From Nocardia sp. CC227C (GTDB lineage: Bacteria; Actinomycetota; Actinomycetes; Mycobacteriales; Mycobacteriaceae), in assembly GCF_030767025.1 (NCBI RefSeq), contig NZ_JASITE010000003.1:248001-312000 (forward strand): a stretch of DNA of 64,000 bases. The letters are read 5' to 3'. The first letter of the stretch is position 1; the number at the start of each line of letters is the position of its first letter. Shown here in pieces: positions 16,896 to 28,200 of this stretch. The notes beneath the pieces are model-generated. The model was not told where the DNA came from and made no database searches. It saw only the letters and a list, made by a program, of their open reading frames with translations. A program made the translations under genes and the position numbers.

Positions 16896-18407
16896 GTGCC
16901 AGCACAGCTGACCACTCGTGCCCAAGTCAACGGGTACCGTTTCCTGCTGCGTCGACTCGACCATGCGCTGGTGCGCCGTGATGTGCGCATGCTGCACGAC
17001 CCGATGCGTTCGCAGACCCGTTCGCTGATCGCGGGTGCGGTACTGGGCATATTGGTGGTGGCGGGTGCCGCGATCATGTCCTTCCTGCGTCCCCAAGGGG
17101 CGATCGGGGACGCGAATATCGTGATGGGCAAGGACAGTGGTGCGCTCTACGTCGTCGTCAGGGATGAGCAGGACGAGAGCAAGATGACGCTGCATCCGGT
17201 GCTCAATCTGTCGTCGGCCCGGCTGATCGCAGGCAGCAGCGAATCCCCGACATCGGTCAAGGACGGAAAGCTCGGGTCCACCGCACGCGGTCCCATGCTC
17301 GGAATCCCCGGTGCGCCCGCGGCGCTGCCGGGCTCCGCGCAGGGGGACCGATCCGATTGGACTCTCTGCGATACGGTCGAGTTGTCCGATTCTGGTAACG
17401 AGATCGTCTCGTCCGGCACGAAGACCACGGTTATCGCGGGCGAACTCGTACTGAGCGATCAGATGGCGGCGGTGGACGCCGATACCGCGCTTGTCGTTTC
17501 CAAGGGCGACAAAACCTATCTGCTCTACGACGGCAAGCGCGCTGAGATCGATCCGAACAACAATGCCGTGCGGCGGGCACTGGAGCTCTCGAAGCATCCG
17601 GCGCGGCCGATCAGCACCGGCCTACTGGATGCGGCCACCGAGGTGGCGCCGCTGACGCCGCCGGCAATCGACCGGAAGGGCGAGCCGGGGCCCGGCGCGC
17701 TCAGCTCGGTACCCGTCGGCGGGATCATCAAGGTGACGGCTCTGGTGGGTGCGGACGAGCCCGAGTACTACGTCGTACTCGCCGATGGGGTGCAGCGCGT
17801 TTCGGAGTTCACCGCACAGCTCATTCGCAATGAGGACTCGTTGCGGATGAGCGAGATCCCGTCCCTGCCACCGGATCTTCTGGACGGCATCGAGGTCGTG
17901 GATCACATGCCGGTCGGCGATTTCCCCGGTGGCATGCCGACGATCGTCGACGCTCAGCAGGGGCCCATCATCTGTATGAAGTGGTCCAAGGCTCGCGGCA
18001 CCGGCATCCTGCAACCGGATGTGACGGAGGCCCCCAGCGACCGTGCCGAGATCTCCATGCTCATCGGCGTCCGCCTGCCGCTGCCCGAGTCGGCCAAGCC
18101 GGTTCAGCTGGCTACCGCGGACGGCGGCGGTGATCGCATCGACAGCGTGTACATCCGGCCCGCGTCCGGCGAGTTCGTTCAGACCACCGGAAACGAACCG
18201 GGCAGTCCGCGCCGGGGAAGCCTGTTCTATGTGGCCGACAACGGCATCCGCTACGGAGTGCCCGACCTGGAGACGGCGCAGATGCTCGGACTGGGCAATT
18301 CGCCCCGTCTGGCGCCCTGGACGATCGTCAGCCAGATGGTGCCCGGACCCACCTTGTCCAGGGACGAAGCACTGGTCAGTCACGACACCCTGCCTACCGG
18401 AAGCTGA
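16896..18407 (+). CDS. eccB: EccB, ESX membrane core component (locus 1)
   Basis: 503 residues from GTG 16896, with GGAGG upstream. The cytosolic N-terminus has the EccB signature VNGYRFLLRRLDHALVRRDV and MLHDPMRSQ, then one membrane helix (about residues 44-64), then a large periplasmic domain with repeated R/SARLIAG- and LPLPESAKPV-type segments. EccB spans the inner membrane and its periplasmic part trimerises in the ESX pore complex. Length is normal for the family. It is convergent with eccE. Confidence 0.93.
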   Translation: MPAQLTTRAQVNGYRFLLRRLDHALVRRDVRMLHDPMRSQTRSLIAGAVLGILVVAGAAIMSFLRPQGAIGDANIVMGKDSGALYVVVRDEQDESKMTLHPVLNLSSARLIAGSSESPTSVKDGKLGSTARGPMLGIPGAPAALPGSAQGDRSDWTLCDTVELSDSGNEIVSSGTKTTVIAGELVLSDQMAAVDADTALVVSKGDKTYLLYDGKRAEIDPNNNAVRRALELSKHPARPISTGLLDAATEVAPLTPPAIDRKGEPGPGALSSVPVGGIIKVTALVGADEPEYYVVLADGVQRVSEFTAQLIRNEDSLRMSEIPSLPPDLLDGIEVVDHMPVGDFPGGMPTIVDAQQGPIICMKWSKARGTGILQPDVTEAPSDRAEISMLIGVRLPLPESAKPVQLATADGGGDRIDSVYIRPASGEFVQTTGNEPGSPRRGSLFYVADNGIRYGVPDLETAQMLGLGNSPRLAPWTIVSQMVPGPTLSRDEALVSHDTLPTGS

Positions 18408-18484
18408 ATCCGCGTCCGCGGCATGCGGCCCGCCGCAGGGGAGGAACGAGGCGGGGCTGCGAACTCCGTTTAACGCGTTGTGAT

Positions 18485-20302
18485 TCAGCGGCGAGCGTAG
18501 GCCGAGCCGATGAAGCGCTGTTCGGTCGGTGTGGTGACGAGCTGGGCAGTGGTCGTCGTTGCCGGGGTGCGCACAGTTACCGTGTAGGGGCTGTCGGGAT
18601 CCTGGATGATCGTCACATCCGCGTCCGGCTGCCAATCGCGGGGCGGCGCGTCGAGCACCGTGACGACGGTGGCCGAGCCCGAGGGTGCACTGGACGGGAC
18701 GCCGTCGAAGACCACGACGGTCGCGGCCGGATGCGGGGCCCTCGCGGTCGAGGTGCTGTGTCGGGCGTTGCCGGTGATCGAGGAGGCCAGTGCCAGCGCA
18801 TGCGGCGCACCGACATTCGCGACCATGTCCTGCCAGGCGGCGGGCCTGGCGGTGTGCACAACCGCCCCGGCGCCGAGGGCGATGGCGCGCAGGATCACCT
18901 GCTGTGCCAACGGCAGGCTGCCGATGATGTCGATCCGGCGGGAACCGGACCCGATGAGCGGTACCGCGATTCCGCTGCCGGATCCGTCGGCGCCGATCAA
19001 CTGCCCGCAGCCGCCGGTCGGCACCAGAGCCCCCGCGAGCGCATCCACGGGGCCGCGATAGGTGAGCGCCCGGCTCTCGCGGTCTCCGAACGGCAGGCTG
19101 TCCAACAGGGCCCACATCTGGCGTTGCCGGAGTTCCTGCAGACCGGCCACGGGCGGCGAATCCAGTTCCCGCACCGTGTCGTAGCGCACCCGCGCGTCCA
19201 CCTCGATGGCATCGGTGCGGGTGTCCTTGCCTGCCAGCGGACGCAGGCGAACCGTCAGCGTGGTCGCCAGACTCGGGACCGCCCAGATCATGGCCAGGCC
19301 GTCGGTGGTGATCATCTCGCTGCCGACCTGGTAGCTGGTGAGATGGGTATTGCGGGCGATGAGCGCGGTCGGCGTCTCCTCGAGCTCCGCGACCGGGATA
19401 CCGCGGATCAGCTCACGCAGCGCGCTGGTCATCTCCGACGAAGTGAGCACGGACGCGGTAATACCCTGCGCGGCCAGTCGATTGGCCACCCGGCGCGTCG
19501 CGATCGCCGCCGCGCGCAGCGTGCCCACCGCGCCGCCGCCCCGATTGTCGACGGCCTTCGAGGTCGCGAGCGGGTTCAACCGCAGCACCAGCCATACCGT
19601 CCGATGCGCGATGGCGGGCAGCGGACCGAGGATCTCCTCGTACATCCGCACCAGTGGCGCGACACTGGACGCGTACCCGGACAGGACGGCCTCGCTGCCC
19701 GCGGTCCGGGTGCCGGTGCTGATCACGTCGATGGAATCCAGTTCGATATCGAACTGCCGCAAGCAGCGGGCGATCTCGGTGAGCGGAAGCACCTGGTCGG
19801 TGCTCAGCGAGCCCCGGCGCAGCAGGGTCAGCGAGTCCGGTGGGGAGTCGATGCGCAGCATGGTGGTCAGCAGGGTGCCGTCCCACCGCAATCCGTAACT
19901 GCCGCCCTCGGGCAGCGGAACATCGATGAGCGACGCCTCCGCGGGTGGGCGGCGGCGCGACTGCCGCCAACGGAACGCGATCCAGCCGCCCAGTCGCAGG
20001 CCGATCGGGATACCGCGCACCGGCGTCAGTCCGATCAGCGCCGGAAGTGCGGCCGCGATGAGGATCGCCCACCACGGCGCGTCGACGGCGACGGCCACCA
20101 CGGAGGCGGTCGCCGCCAGCAGCGCGACGGGGATCACCAAACGTAGCGGCAGCATTCGGAACAGCCACAGTTCGTCCGTGCCGAGCCGCGCGGGTTCCGG
20201 TGGCGCCGAATCCCGCCGGGTGGGTGGTCGTCCGCCGTCCGCCGTAACGTCGCCGGTTTCCCGCTCGTCGAGTAGGTCGTTCACCACTGTTCCCCCGCTC
20301 AT
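18485..20302 (-). CDS. eccE: EccE, ESX membrane core component (locus 1)
   Basis: 605 residues. Two N-terminal membrane helices (about residues 50-90) are followed by a soluble domain containing LPLTEIARCLRQFDIELDSIDVIS and AIAHRTVWLVLRLNPL, the conserved EccE core. EccE is the peripheral membrane component of the ESX complex. The start ATG 20302 lies 4 bp from the eccA stop, so eccA and eccE form one leftward operon opposite to eccB and eccD. The length is at the upper end of the family. Confidence 0.88.
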   Translation of the reverse strand: MSGGTVVNDLLDERETGDVTADGGRPPTRRDSAPPEPARLGTDELWLFRMLPLRLVIPVALLAATASVVAVAVDAPWWAILIAAALPALIGLTPVRGIPIGLRLGGWIAFRWRQSRRRPPAEASLIDVPLPEGGSYGLRWDGTLLTTMLRIDSPPDSLTLLRRGSLSTDQVLPLTEIARCLRQFDIELDSIDVISTGTRTAGSEAVLSGYASSVAPLVRMYEEILGPLPAIAHRTVWLVLRLNPLATSKAVDNRGGGAVGTLRAAAIATRRVANRLAAQGITASVLTSSEMTSALRELIRGIPVAELEETPTALIARNTHLTSYQVGSEMITTDGLAMIWAVPSLATTLTVRLRPLAGKDTRTDAIEVDARVRYDTVRELDSPPVAGLQELRQRQMWALLDSLPFGDRESRALTYRGPVDALAGALVPTGGCGQLIGADGSGSGIAVPLIGSGSRRIDIIGSLPLAQQVILRAIALGAGAVVHTARPAAWQDMVANVGAPHALALASSITGNARHSTSTARAPHPAATVVVFDGVPSSAPSGSATVVTVLDAPPRDWQPDADVTIIQDPDSPYTVTVRTPATTTTAQLVTTPTEQRFIGSAYARR

Positions 20303-20306
20303 CCGA

Positions 20307-22145
20307 TCATGCCGCGGCGGAACTCAATCCGAGCGACGTCAGAACCGTCTGCAACGCCGCGCGCATATCCGGAACTTCGATCCGCATAAGCACCGATTCG
20401 TCCACATCGTGCAGATCGATGGAATCGTCGTTGGCGAGCCGGAACTCGCGCTCCTCCTCCGCGGCCTCGATGAGATTACGGATGAAGCGGCCGTTGCCCG
20501 CCAGATCGACACCGCGGCGTGGTTGCCCGCTCTGGTCCTTGCTCTCCATGTCGTACAGCCGCTTGCACACCTGGATCAGCAGCGCCGACGCGTCGTCGGA
20601 CAGAGCTGAATCCCGCTTGCTCGCAATGACCTTGCCGATCTCACCCAGCTCCTCCGCTGTGTAGGAGGGGAACTGGAGGCGTTTGGCGAAGCGGGAGGAC
20701 AGGCCGTCGTTGGCGGCCAGGAACCGGTCGATCTCACCGTCGTATCCGGCGATGATGACCACCAGCCGGTCGCGGTCGTTCTCCATGCGCGCCAGCAGGG
20801 TGTCCACCGCCTCCCGGCCGAAGGCGTCGCCGCCCGAAAGCCCGGTCTGGATGAGGGTGTACGCCTCGTCGATGAACAGCACGCCGTCCAAGGCGGTGTC
20901 GATGAGCTTGTCGGTCTTGATGGCCGTGGAGCCCAGATGCTGGCCGACGAAGTCGCTGCGCTTGGCCTCGACTACCTTCTCGGTCCGCAGGATCCCCAGG
21001 CCGCAGTAGATCTTGGCGACGATGCGGGCGATGGTCGTCTTACCGGTGCCGGGTGGCCCGGTGAATGCCAGATGCTGGCCGCGCGCGGCGCTGGACAAGC
21101 CCTTCTCCGCGCGGATCTTTGCCAGCTGCACGCTGGATTGCAGCTTGGCGACTTGATTCTTCACGGCGGCCAGTCCGATCTGCCTATCCAGATCGGCCCG
21201 GGCCTCGGCCAGGATCGCCTTGGCGCGGTCCTCGTTCTCGGCTTTCTGCTTCTCCGCGAGCGACGGCGCCGACTCTGGATCCCATTTGTCGGTCCGGGCT
21301 TCGATCACCTCCTTGGAGGTGACGGTGATGCGGTAGGTGCGATCGCGCATGGCCGCGGCATTGGCGGCGAAATCCGGCGCCTGCGAATAGACCTGTTCGA
21401 ACAGTGCCTGCGCCTCATCGGCGGCGCCCGTTTCGCGTAGGCACAGGCCGCGGCAGAACATGGCGGCGGTGCGGGCGGCGGGAATCGGACCGGCCTCGGC
21501 CTGTTCCATCCGCCGGATGGCCTCCCCGAAGAGTCCCAGCTGCGCACACGCCGTGCCGACCATCACATGTGCGCCAGCGGCCAGGTAGGGATCTTCCCAC
21601 TCGGCCGATCCGGACAGAATGACCATGACATCCGGCCAGCGCTGGGTGTTGTAGTGCAGCAGCCCGCGCACATAACTCGCGATACGGCCGTCGATGTCGA
21701 ATTCCGGATCGTCGGAACGGCGCTGGCTGCGGTGCTTGTCCAGCTCGTCGAGCACGCGCTCGGCCTCGTCGTATTGCTTATCGGCGATCAGATGAGACGC
21801 GTACGCGAGCCAGATCTCGGTGAAGCTCGCCAGTGGATAGTCGATATACAGCCCGGGCAGAAATCGTCCCGCGAGGACACGCGGCGCCAAGCCGATCCGC
21901 CGCTGCTCGCGGCCGAGGGAGACGGTGCTCGTTTTGTGCAGGTTGTACAGCACTTCCTGCGTCATCTCACCTGCCGCGGCCAACCCCAGCCAGGCGTCGC
22001 ACATCGTCGGATCCCACTCGGTGGCGCGCTGAAAGGCCAGTTTGGCGTACTCGAGATCGCGGGTCGACTCCTGCCCTTCGATGCTGAGCCCCAAGGACAG
22101 CACACCGGCGTCGAAGGCGCGCTGTGCTTGGCGAGTGTCGATCAT
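20307..22145 (-). CDS. eccA: EccA, AAA+ ATPase (locus 1)
   Basis: 612 residues when started at ATG 22145 (MIDTRQAQRAFDAGVLSLGL); the frame is open to 22307 but the upstream part is not EccA-like. The N-terminal ~320 residues are TPR-like repeats. Walker A GPPGTGKT is at about residue 363, Walker B GVLFIDEAYTL follows, then a lid domain. EccA is a cytosolic ATPase thought to act on EspG-substrate complexes. Transcribed leftward with eccE and divergent from eccD, so the two groups share a 152-bp control region. Confidence 0.92.
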   Translation of the reverse strand: MIDTRQAQRAFDAGVLSLGLSIEGQESTRDLEYAKLAFQRATEWDPTMCDAWLGLAAAGEMTQEVLYNLHKTSTVSLGREQRRIGLAPRVLAGRFLPGLYIDYPLASFTEIWLAYASHLIADKQYDEAERVLDELDKHRSQRRSDDPEFDIDGRIASYVRGLLHYNTQRWPDVMVILSGSAEWEDPYLAAGAHVMVGTACAQLGLFGEAIRRMEQAEAGPIPAARTAAMFCRGLCLRETGAADEAQALFEQVYSQAPDFAANAAAMRDRTYRITVTSKEVIEARTDKWDPESAPSLAEKQKAENEDRAKAILAEARADLDRQIGLAAVKNQVAKLQSSVQLAKIRAEKGLSSAARGQHLAFTGPPGTGKTTIARIVAKIYCGLGILRTEKVVEAKRSDFVGQHLGSTAIKTDKLIDTALDGVLFIDEAYTLIQTGLSGGDAFGREAVDTLLARMENDRDRLVVIIAGYDGEIDRFLAANDGLSSRFAKRLQFPSYTAEELGEIGKVIASKRDSALSDDASALLIQVCKRLYDMESKDQSGQPRRGVDLAGNGRFIRNLIEAAEEEREFRLANDDSIDLHDVDESVLMRIEVPDMRAALQTVLTSLGLSSAAA

Positions 22146-22297
22146 AGTGGCCGAACCCCGAATTCGTCGATCCTGGTTAATCTTTCGTTCACAATCCCCA
22201 CCACGGTGTGCGATCTCGCAGAAGCGGACTGTCGGATACATTATGGTTACCCGCCACGCGTGGGCAACTGTGAGTGAAGGCAGGAGCAGTTCAGCAA
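22146..22297. promoter_or_regulatory. Divergent control region between eccA and eccD
   Basis: This 152-bp gap separates the leftward eccA-eccE operon from the rightward eccD-mycP-eccC operon and should hold promoters for both. A GGATACATTATGG stretch near 22232-22244 could contain an eccD -10 element, but no matching -35 is clear. Confidence 0.35.
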
Positions 22298-23773
22298 GTG
22301 ACCGCACAGTCGATCAGTGGCCTCGGTGCCGCTGAAACCGAATTGTGCCGTGTGTCCGTCATCGGGGGGAACACCCAGCTCGACGTCGGTCTGCCGGCAA
22401 ACGTTCCGATCGCCGTGTTCATCGGCGATCTGGTGAAGCTCATCGCTTCCCGAAATCCCGGCCTCGCGGACAGCGAGGACGGCGAGGCGGTGGTGCAGCC
22501 GGAACACTGGACCCTGGCCAAACTCGGCCGGGACGCGATCGCCTCCAGTCAGACTCTCGTCGATGCCGACGTCTACGACGGTGAACTGCTGGTGCTGCGC
22601 TCCGTTGCCGCCAAGGAAGCACCGGCGCTGTTCGACGATGTCATCGACGCGGTGGCACGGCTGACGGACACCGACTTCCGCGGCTGGTCCGCCGTCTCGG
22701 CGCGCTGGGTGGGCCTGTCCGTCACCGTGGTCACCGTGCTGCTCGCGCTGGGGCTTGCCGCGCTCAGCCGAGGGGCGGGCGACACCTTCGTGGCCCCCGC
22801 CATGCTGCTCGGCGGTGCGGTGATCGCGGGAGTGGCGGCCATGATCGCGGTGCGTAAGTACGCCGACGAGCTCACCGCGACCGTGCTCATGCTGTGCATG
22901 CTGCTGTTGACATTCGGCGGGGCAGGGTTGGCGGTACCCGGAGCGATCGGCAGTCCGCACGCACTGCTCGGCGCGAGCGCCACCCTGTTGTTCGCCATCG
23001 TCGGCTACCGCCTCATCGGCGTGGGGGCCGCCGTCGTCGCCGCGGTTGTCTCGATCATCGTCTTCTCCTGCGGTGCGGCGGCGGTGCGCATGATCTGGGA
23101 TGTCGAGATGTCGAAGATCGCGGCAGGCGTGCTGATCGTCGCGATGCTGCTGCTGTCCATGACGCCGCGGCTGGCGGCCGGTCTGGCGCGACTTCCGGTG
23201 CCACCCGTGCCCACCGCGGGCGCGGCGATCGATCCGGCCGACCACGAACCCCGCCCGACCCTCGAGGGCATCGGCGCGATCGGCGCCACGGCCCTGCCGT
23301 CGGCGCACGGCCTGGGGCAGCGGGCTCGAGCCGCCAACCTCTATCAGACAGGCATCCTCGTCGGTGTCACGCTGGGCGCGATCGTAGGCGCGATCGGTGC
23401 GGCCGACCCGCTGGGCGCGGCCAAGTGGCAGGGCATCACCCTGGCGGTCGTCATCTCGATCATCCTGTGCCTGCGGGGCCGTGCGTACGCCGATCTCGCA
23501 CAGGCCAGCATCCTGATCGTGGGCGGCTGCCTCACCTACCTGTCGCTACTGGTCCTGTTGGCACTGGGGGATTCCGATCAACTGCTGCTGTCGGTGGGAC
23601 TGCTGCTGCTCTTCGCGGTGGGCGCGACCGGCTTCGGCGTGATCGGGCCGCACATCGAGGTGACACCGGTGACGCGGCGCTTCAACGAGATCTTCGAGTA
23701 CATGCTGATCGTGTCGATCATCCCCTTGTTGCTGTGGCTCATGGGCATCTACGCGATGGCACGGAATCTATGA
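22298..23773 (+). CDS. eccD: EccD, ESX membrane channel component (locus 1)
   Basis: 491 residues from GTG 22298 (AGGAG 11 nt upstream); GTG 22274 is an alternative eight codons earlier. An N-terminal ubiquitin-like domain (CRVSVIGGNTQLDVGLPANV) of ~100 residues is followed by about eleven membrane helices, with a cytosolic loop before helix 7. EccD is the most hydrophobic ESX component and forms a barrel in the inner membrane. The stop overlaps the mycP start (ATGA). Confidence 0.93.
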   Translation: MTAQSISGLGAAETELCRVSVIGGNTQLDVGLPANVPIAVFIGDLVKLIASRNPGLADSEDGEAVVQPEHWTLAKLGRDAIASSQTLVDADVYDGELLVLRSVAAKEAPALFDDVIDAVARLTDTDFRGWSAVSARWVGLSVTVVTVLLALGLAALSRGAGDTFVAPAMLLGGAVIAGVAAMIAVRKYADELTATVLMLCMLLLTFGGAGLAVPGAIGSPHALLGASATLLFAIVGYRLIGVGAAVVAAVVSIIVFSCGAAAVRMIWDVEMSKIAAGVLIVAMLLLSMTPRLAAGLARLPVPPVPTAGAAIDPADHEPRPTLEGIGAIGATALPSAHGLGQRARAANLYQTGILVGVTLGAIVGAIGAADPLGAAKWQGITLAVVISIILCLRGRAYADLAQASILIVGGCLTYLSLLVLLALGDSDQLLLSVGLLLLFAVGATGFGVIGPHIEVTPVTRRFNEIFEYMLIVSIIPLLLWLMGIYAMARNL

Positions 23774-25191
23774 GTCGCCTCGCCGGGACCTGGGCGCGCA
23801 CTCTCTGCGCGGCAGCGGTTCTCGGCGGTGTACTGGCCGGGCCGGCCACGCCGGCCGCCGCCCGACCGGCACTCACCGTCGCGCCGCCGAACGTCGATCC
23901 AGCACTGCTCGGCGAGGCCCAGGCGCTGAGCGGGAATCCCGGACCGCTGGAACCCACCGAACAGCAGAGCGTATGCGCCGAGCCGGCCTATCAGGGCGGG
24001 CAGCTGCGAGAGGCGCCGTTCGCGCAGCGGGTACTGGACCTGCCCGCCGCCTGGCAGTTCAGTCGGGGAGCGGGTCAGAAGGTGGCGGTCATCGACACCG
24101 GAGTGAACCCGCACCCGCGGCTGCGCGCCCTGCAGCCCGGTGGCGACTTCGTATCCGATACCGACGGCACCGTCGACTGCGACAGTCACGGCACCCTCGT
24201 GGCCGGAATCGTCGCGGCCCAGCCGAGCCCGGACGATGCCTTCGCCGGAGTCGCACCGGATGCCGAGATCCTCACCATCCGCCAGCTCAGCCTGGCCTAC
24301 CGCACCAAGGAGAACCGCAACGACACCCCGCCCGGCACCATCGACCCATCCGGCTACGGCAATGTCCTCACTCTGGCTGCGGCCGTAGTGCGGGCGGTGG
24401 ACATGGGCGCAACCGTCATCAACATCTCCGAGGTCGCGTGTACCAGCGCGAGTGCCACCATGGTGGACGGCGCGCTGGGTGCGGCAGTGCGCTACGCCTA
24501 CGAAAGCAATGTGGTGGTGGTCGCCGCGGCCGGAAACTTCTCCGAGGGTTCCGCCTGTGGCACCCAGAACACCGGAACCGGATGGGACAAGGTGCAGACC
24601 GTGGCCAGTCCCGCCTGGTTCAGTCCGTATGTCCTCTCGGTGGCGTCGGTCGAGCCGGACGGGAGCCCGTCACCCATCAGCCTGTACGGCCCCTGGGTCG
24701 GTGTCGCGGCCGTGGGCCGCAAGATCGTCTCGCTGGACAGCAAACCCGGCGGTGTCGGCCTGGTGAACGCGGTGCAGACACAGCAGGGTATGCAGACGAT
24801 CGACGGCACCAGCTTCGCCGCACCTTATGTGTCCGGACTGGCCGCGCTCGTTCGCGCCCGATTTCCGGAACTGACCGCGCAGCAGGTCATGGACCGGATC
24901 ACCCGGACCGCGCACGGACCCGGCATCGGCCGTGACGACCGTATCGGGCACGGGTTGATAGACCCCGTCGCCGCGCTCACCGACCACCTGCCCGACGAGC
25001 CGGTGAGTGCGGGCGCCGATGTTCCACGCGCCTTTCCGGAGCCTCCGCGCCCGCCGGAACCCGCCCGTCTGCCGCGGCTCGTCGCCACCATCGGGTCCAT
25101 CACCTGCCTGACCATCCTGGCCCTCGGTTTCGCCATTTCGATTCCGTACCGCCGCAGGCGCGACAGCGATGCGCTGCCCGAACTCGATTAG
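23770..25191 (+). CDS. mycP: MycP, mycosin subtilisin-like protease (locus 1)
   Basis: 473 residues, ATG in the overlap with eccD. A signal peptide (~residues 1-32, ending PAAARP) is followed by a subtilase domain with catalytic Asp109 (VIDTGVN), His140 (DSHGTLVAG) and Ser348 (GTSFAAPYV); the oxyanion Asn lies in AAAGN. A Pro-rich linker leads to a C-terminal membrane helix (about 440-460) and a basic tail. Mycosins are anchored on the periplasmic side and are needed for ESX complex stability. Complete by all family marks. Confidence 0.95.
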   Translation: MSRLAGTWARTLCAAAVLGGVLAGPATPAAARPALTVAPPNVDPALLGEAQALSGNPGPLEPTEQQSVCAEPAYQGGQLREAPFAQRVLDLPAAWQFSRGAGQKVAVIDTGVNPHPRLRALQPGGDFVSDTDGTVDCDSHGTLVAGIVAAQPSPDDAFAGVAPDAEILTIRQLSLAYRTKENRNDTPPGTIDPSGYGNVLTLAAAVVRAVDMGATVINISEVACTSASATMVDGALGAAVRYAYESNVVVVAAAGNFSEGSACGTQNTGTGWDKVQTVASPAWFSPYVLSVASVEPDGSPSPISLYGPWVGVAAVGRKIVSLDSKPGGVGLVNAVQTQQGMQTIDGTSFAAPYVSGLAALVRARFPELTAQQVMDRITRTAHGPGIGRDDRIGHGLIDPVAALTDHLPDEPVSAGADVPRAFPEPPRPPEPARLPRLVATIGSITCLTILALGFAISIPYRRRRDSDALPELD

Positions 25192-25211
25192 TAACGACCG
25201 GAGAAGAACCC

Positions 25212-28200
25212 ATGGCTACCGAAGGTTTCGTGCGTCGGCCCCGCATCGCGCCGCCGCGTGCGCCCGGCGGTGAGGTCGCGCTGACCGCACCGCCCGAGAT
25301 ACCGCGGCCGGTCTCGACACCGCTGCTGATGAAGCTCATGCCGGTGGTGATGGTCGTGGCCGTCGTCGGCATGATCTCCATGATGGTCATGATGGGGCGG
25401 AATCTGTTCGCCAATCCCTTCATGATGATGTTCCCGATGATGATGCTGATGTCGATGGTCGGCATGTTCATGGGCTACGGCCGTAGCGGCAACAAGAACG
25501 CCGCGGAGCTGAACGAGGATCGCAAGGACTACTTCCGCTATCTGGACCAGATCCGCCGGGATGTGCGCCGCACCGGCGCGAAGCAGGCCGAGGCACTGCT
25601 GTGGAGCCACCCGGAACCGGCCGACCTGCCGTCGCTGGTCGGTACCCGACGGATGTGGGAGCGGCGACCCAACGACCCGGACTTCGGGCATGTCCGGGTC
25701 GGCGTCGGAACTCACCGGCTGGCAACGAAACTCGCGCGGCCCGAGACAGGTCCGTTGGAGGATCTGGAGCCGGTCTCCACGGTCGCGCTGCGCCGGTTCG
25801 TGCGCACGCACTCCGTCGTGCATCACCTGCCGACCGCGGTGTCGCTGCGAGCCTTCCCCGCCATCAATGTCGAGGGCCCGCCCGAGGACGCGCACATGCT
25901 GGTGCGGGCAATGCTGATGGAACTCACGGCATTCCACGGACCCGATCATGTCGCGGTCGCGATCGTCTGCGCTGAGCCGGATGGCGAGACCTGGTCCTGG
26001 GCGAAATGGCTGCCGCACCTGCAGCATCCGAAGGAACGGGACGGCCTCGGGCCGGTGCGCATGATGTACCGGTCGCTGGCCGAGCTCGAAACCGCGCTCG
26101 CTGACGACCTGCTGGAGCGGGGCCGCTTCATGCGCAATCCACAACCGACGCAGGGGCGTCTGCATCTGGTCGTGATCATCGACGACGGCTATGTCAGCGG
26201 CACCGAACGCCTGGTCGGCGAGTCCGGCCTGGATTCGGTGACGGTCATCGACCTGACCGCCCCTGAGAACGGTCTCGGAGCTCGGCGCGGACTGCAGCTG
26301 GTCGCGGCCGACGGTGATGTGTTCGCCAAGAGCGCTGCCGGTTCGGAGAAGTTCGCCACTTCCGATCGAGTGGAGCTGCCCGAGGCGGAATCCTTCGCGC
26401 GCAACCTCGCCCGTTATCGGATCGCCACCGCCGCGCAGATCGTCAACCTGGGCGACAACACCACGACCACCGATCCGGGTCTGATGGCGTTGCTGAAGAT
26501 TCCGGACGCCGCGCAGATCGACGCGGCCAAAGTGTGGCGTCCGCGCGCGGGCCGAGAGCGGTTGCGAGTGCCGATCGGTGTCACCCCGGACGGGACACCG
26601 GTCGAGATCGATATCAAGGAGTCCGCCGAGAACGGTATGGGTCCGCACGGTCTCTGCATCGGCGCGACCGGCTCCGGCAAGTCGGAATTCCTTCGCACTC
26701 TTGTGCTCTCGCTGGTGACGACACATTCGCCCGATCAGCTCAACCTGGTCCTGGTCGACTTCAAGGGCGGCGCGACCTTCCTCGGCTTGGAACCGCTGCC
26801 GCACGTGGCCGCGGTGATCACCAACCTCGAGGAGGAACTCGAGCTGGTCGACCGTATGAAGGACGCGCTGGCCGGCGAGATGAACCGCCGTCAGGAACTG
26901 CTGCGCTCGGCGGGCAATTTCGCCAACGTGGTCGAGTACGAGAAGGCGCGGTCGGCCGGTGTGCCGCTCGATCCGCTGCCCGCGTTGTTCATCGTGATCG
27001 ACGAGTTCTCCGAGCTGCTCTCGCAGAAGCCGGATTTCGCCGACCTGTTCGTCATGATCGGCCGCCTCGGCCGCTCACTGCACGTTCATCTGCTGCTCGC
27101 ATCGCAGCGTTTGGAGGAGAACAAGCTTCGCGGCCTGGACGCGCATCTGTCCTACCGCATCGGTCTGCGTACGTTCTCCGCCAATGAATCCCGGGCTGTG
27201 CTCGGTATCACCGACGCCTATCACCTGCCTTCGGTGCCGGGTTCGGGTTATCTGAAGAGCGATGCGTCGGATCCGCTGCGGTTCAACGCAACCTATGTAT
27301 CGGGCCCCTACGTCGCGCCGCGCGCCACCCGGCAGACCGGTGAGCGCACTTCGATCGAGACGCCGCGGGTGTTCACCGCCGGACCGGTCGAACTCCCGCC
27401 GGCCCCCGAACCCGCGCAGCAGTTCGATCCGCTGGCTCTGCTGCCGCCCCCGCCACCGGTGGACGAGGGCATTCCCGACAGCCTGTTGCAGGTGGTCGTG
27501 AAACGACTTGTCGGCCACGGTCGTCCGGCCCACGAGGTCTGGTTGCCGCCGCTGGACGAGTCCCCGTCGGTGGATATGCTCCTGCCCGACCCGGATTGGC
27601 GTTCGCCGGCCAACCGACATGGTCAGCTCTGGCTGCCGATCGGCGTCATCGACAAGCCCTACGAGCAGCGCCGCGATGTGCTGGTTGTCGATCTGGCCGG
27701 TGCACAGGGCAACCTCGCTGTCGTCGGTGGTCCGCAGTCGGGCAAGTCGACGGCGCTGCGGACGGTCATCATGGCCGCGGCGGCCACCCATACGCCACGG
27801 CAGGTGCAGTTCTACTGCCTCGACTTCGGCGGCGGTACGCTCGCCGGTCTCGCGGATCTGCCGCATGTCGGCTCGGTCGCGGGCCGGATGGAGGTGGACC
27901 GGGTGCGCCGTACCATCGCGGAAGTGGCAGCCCTGCTGCGGCAGCGTGAGGAACGATTCCGGGCCCTCGGCATCGAATCGATCCACGAGTTCCGCAAGCG
28001 CAAGGCCGCCCTGCACCGGCTGCCCGAGGCCGAACAGGCCACTGATCCGTTGTCGGAGGACGAGTTCGGCGACGTATTCCTGGTCATCGACGGCTGGTCC
28101 ACCATCCGAGCCGAATTCGATCAACTGGAACCGGCTCTCAACGCCCTGGTTCAGCAGGGCCTGTCCTACGGCATCCATCTCATGGTGGCGGCCACTCGGT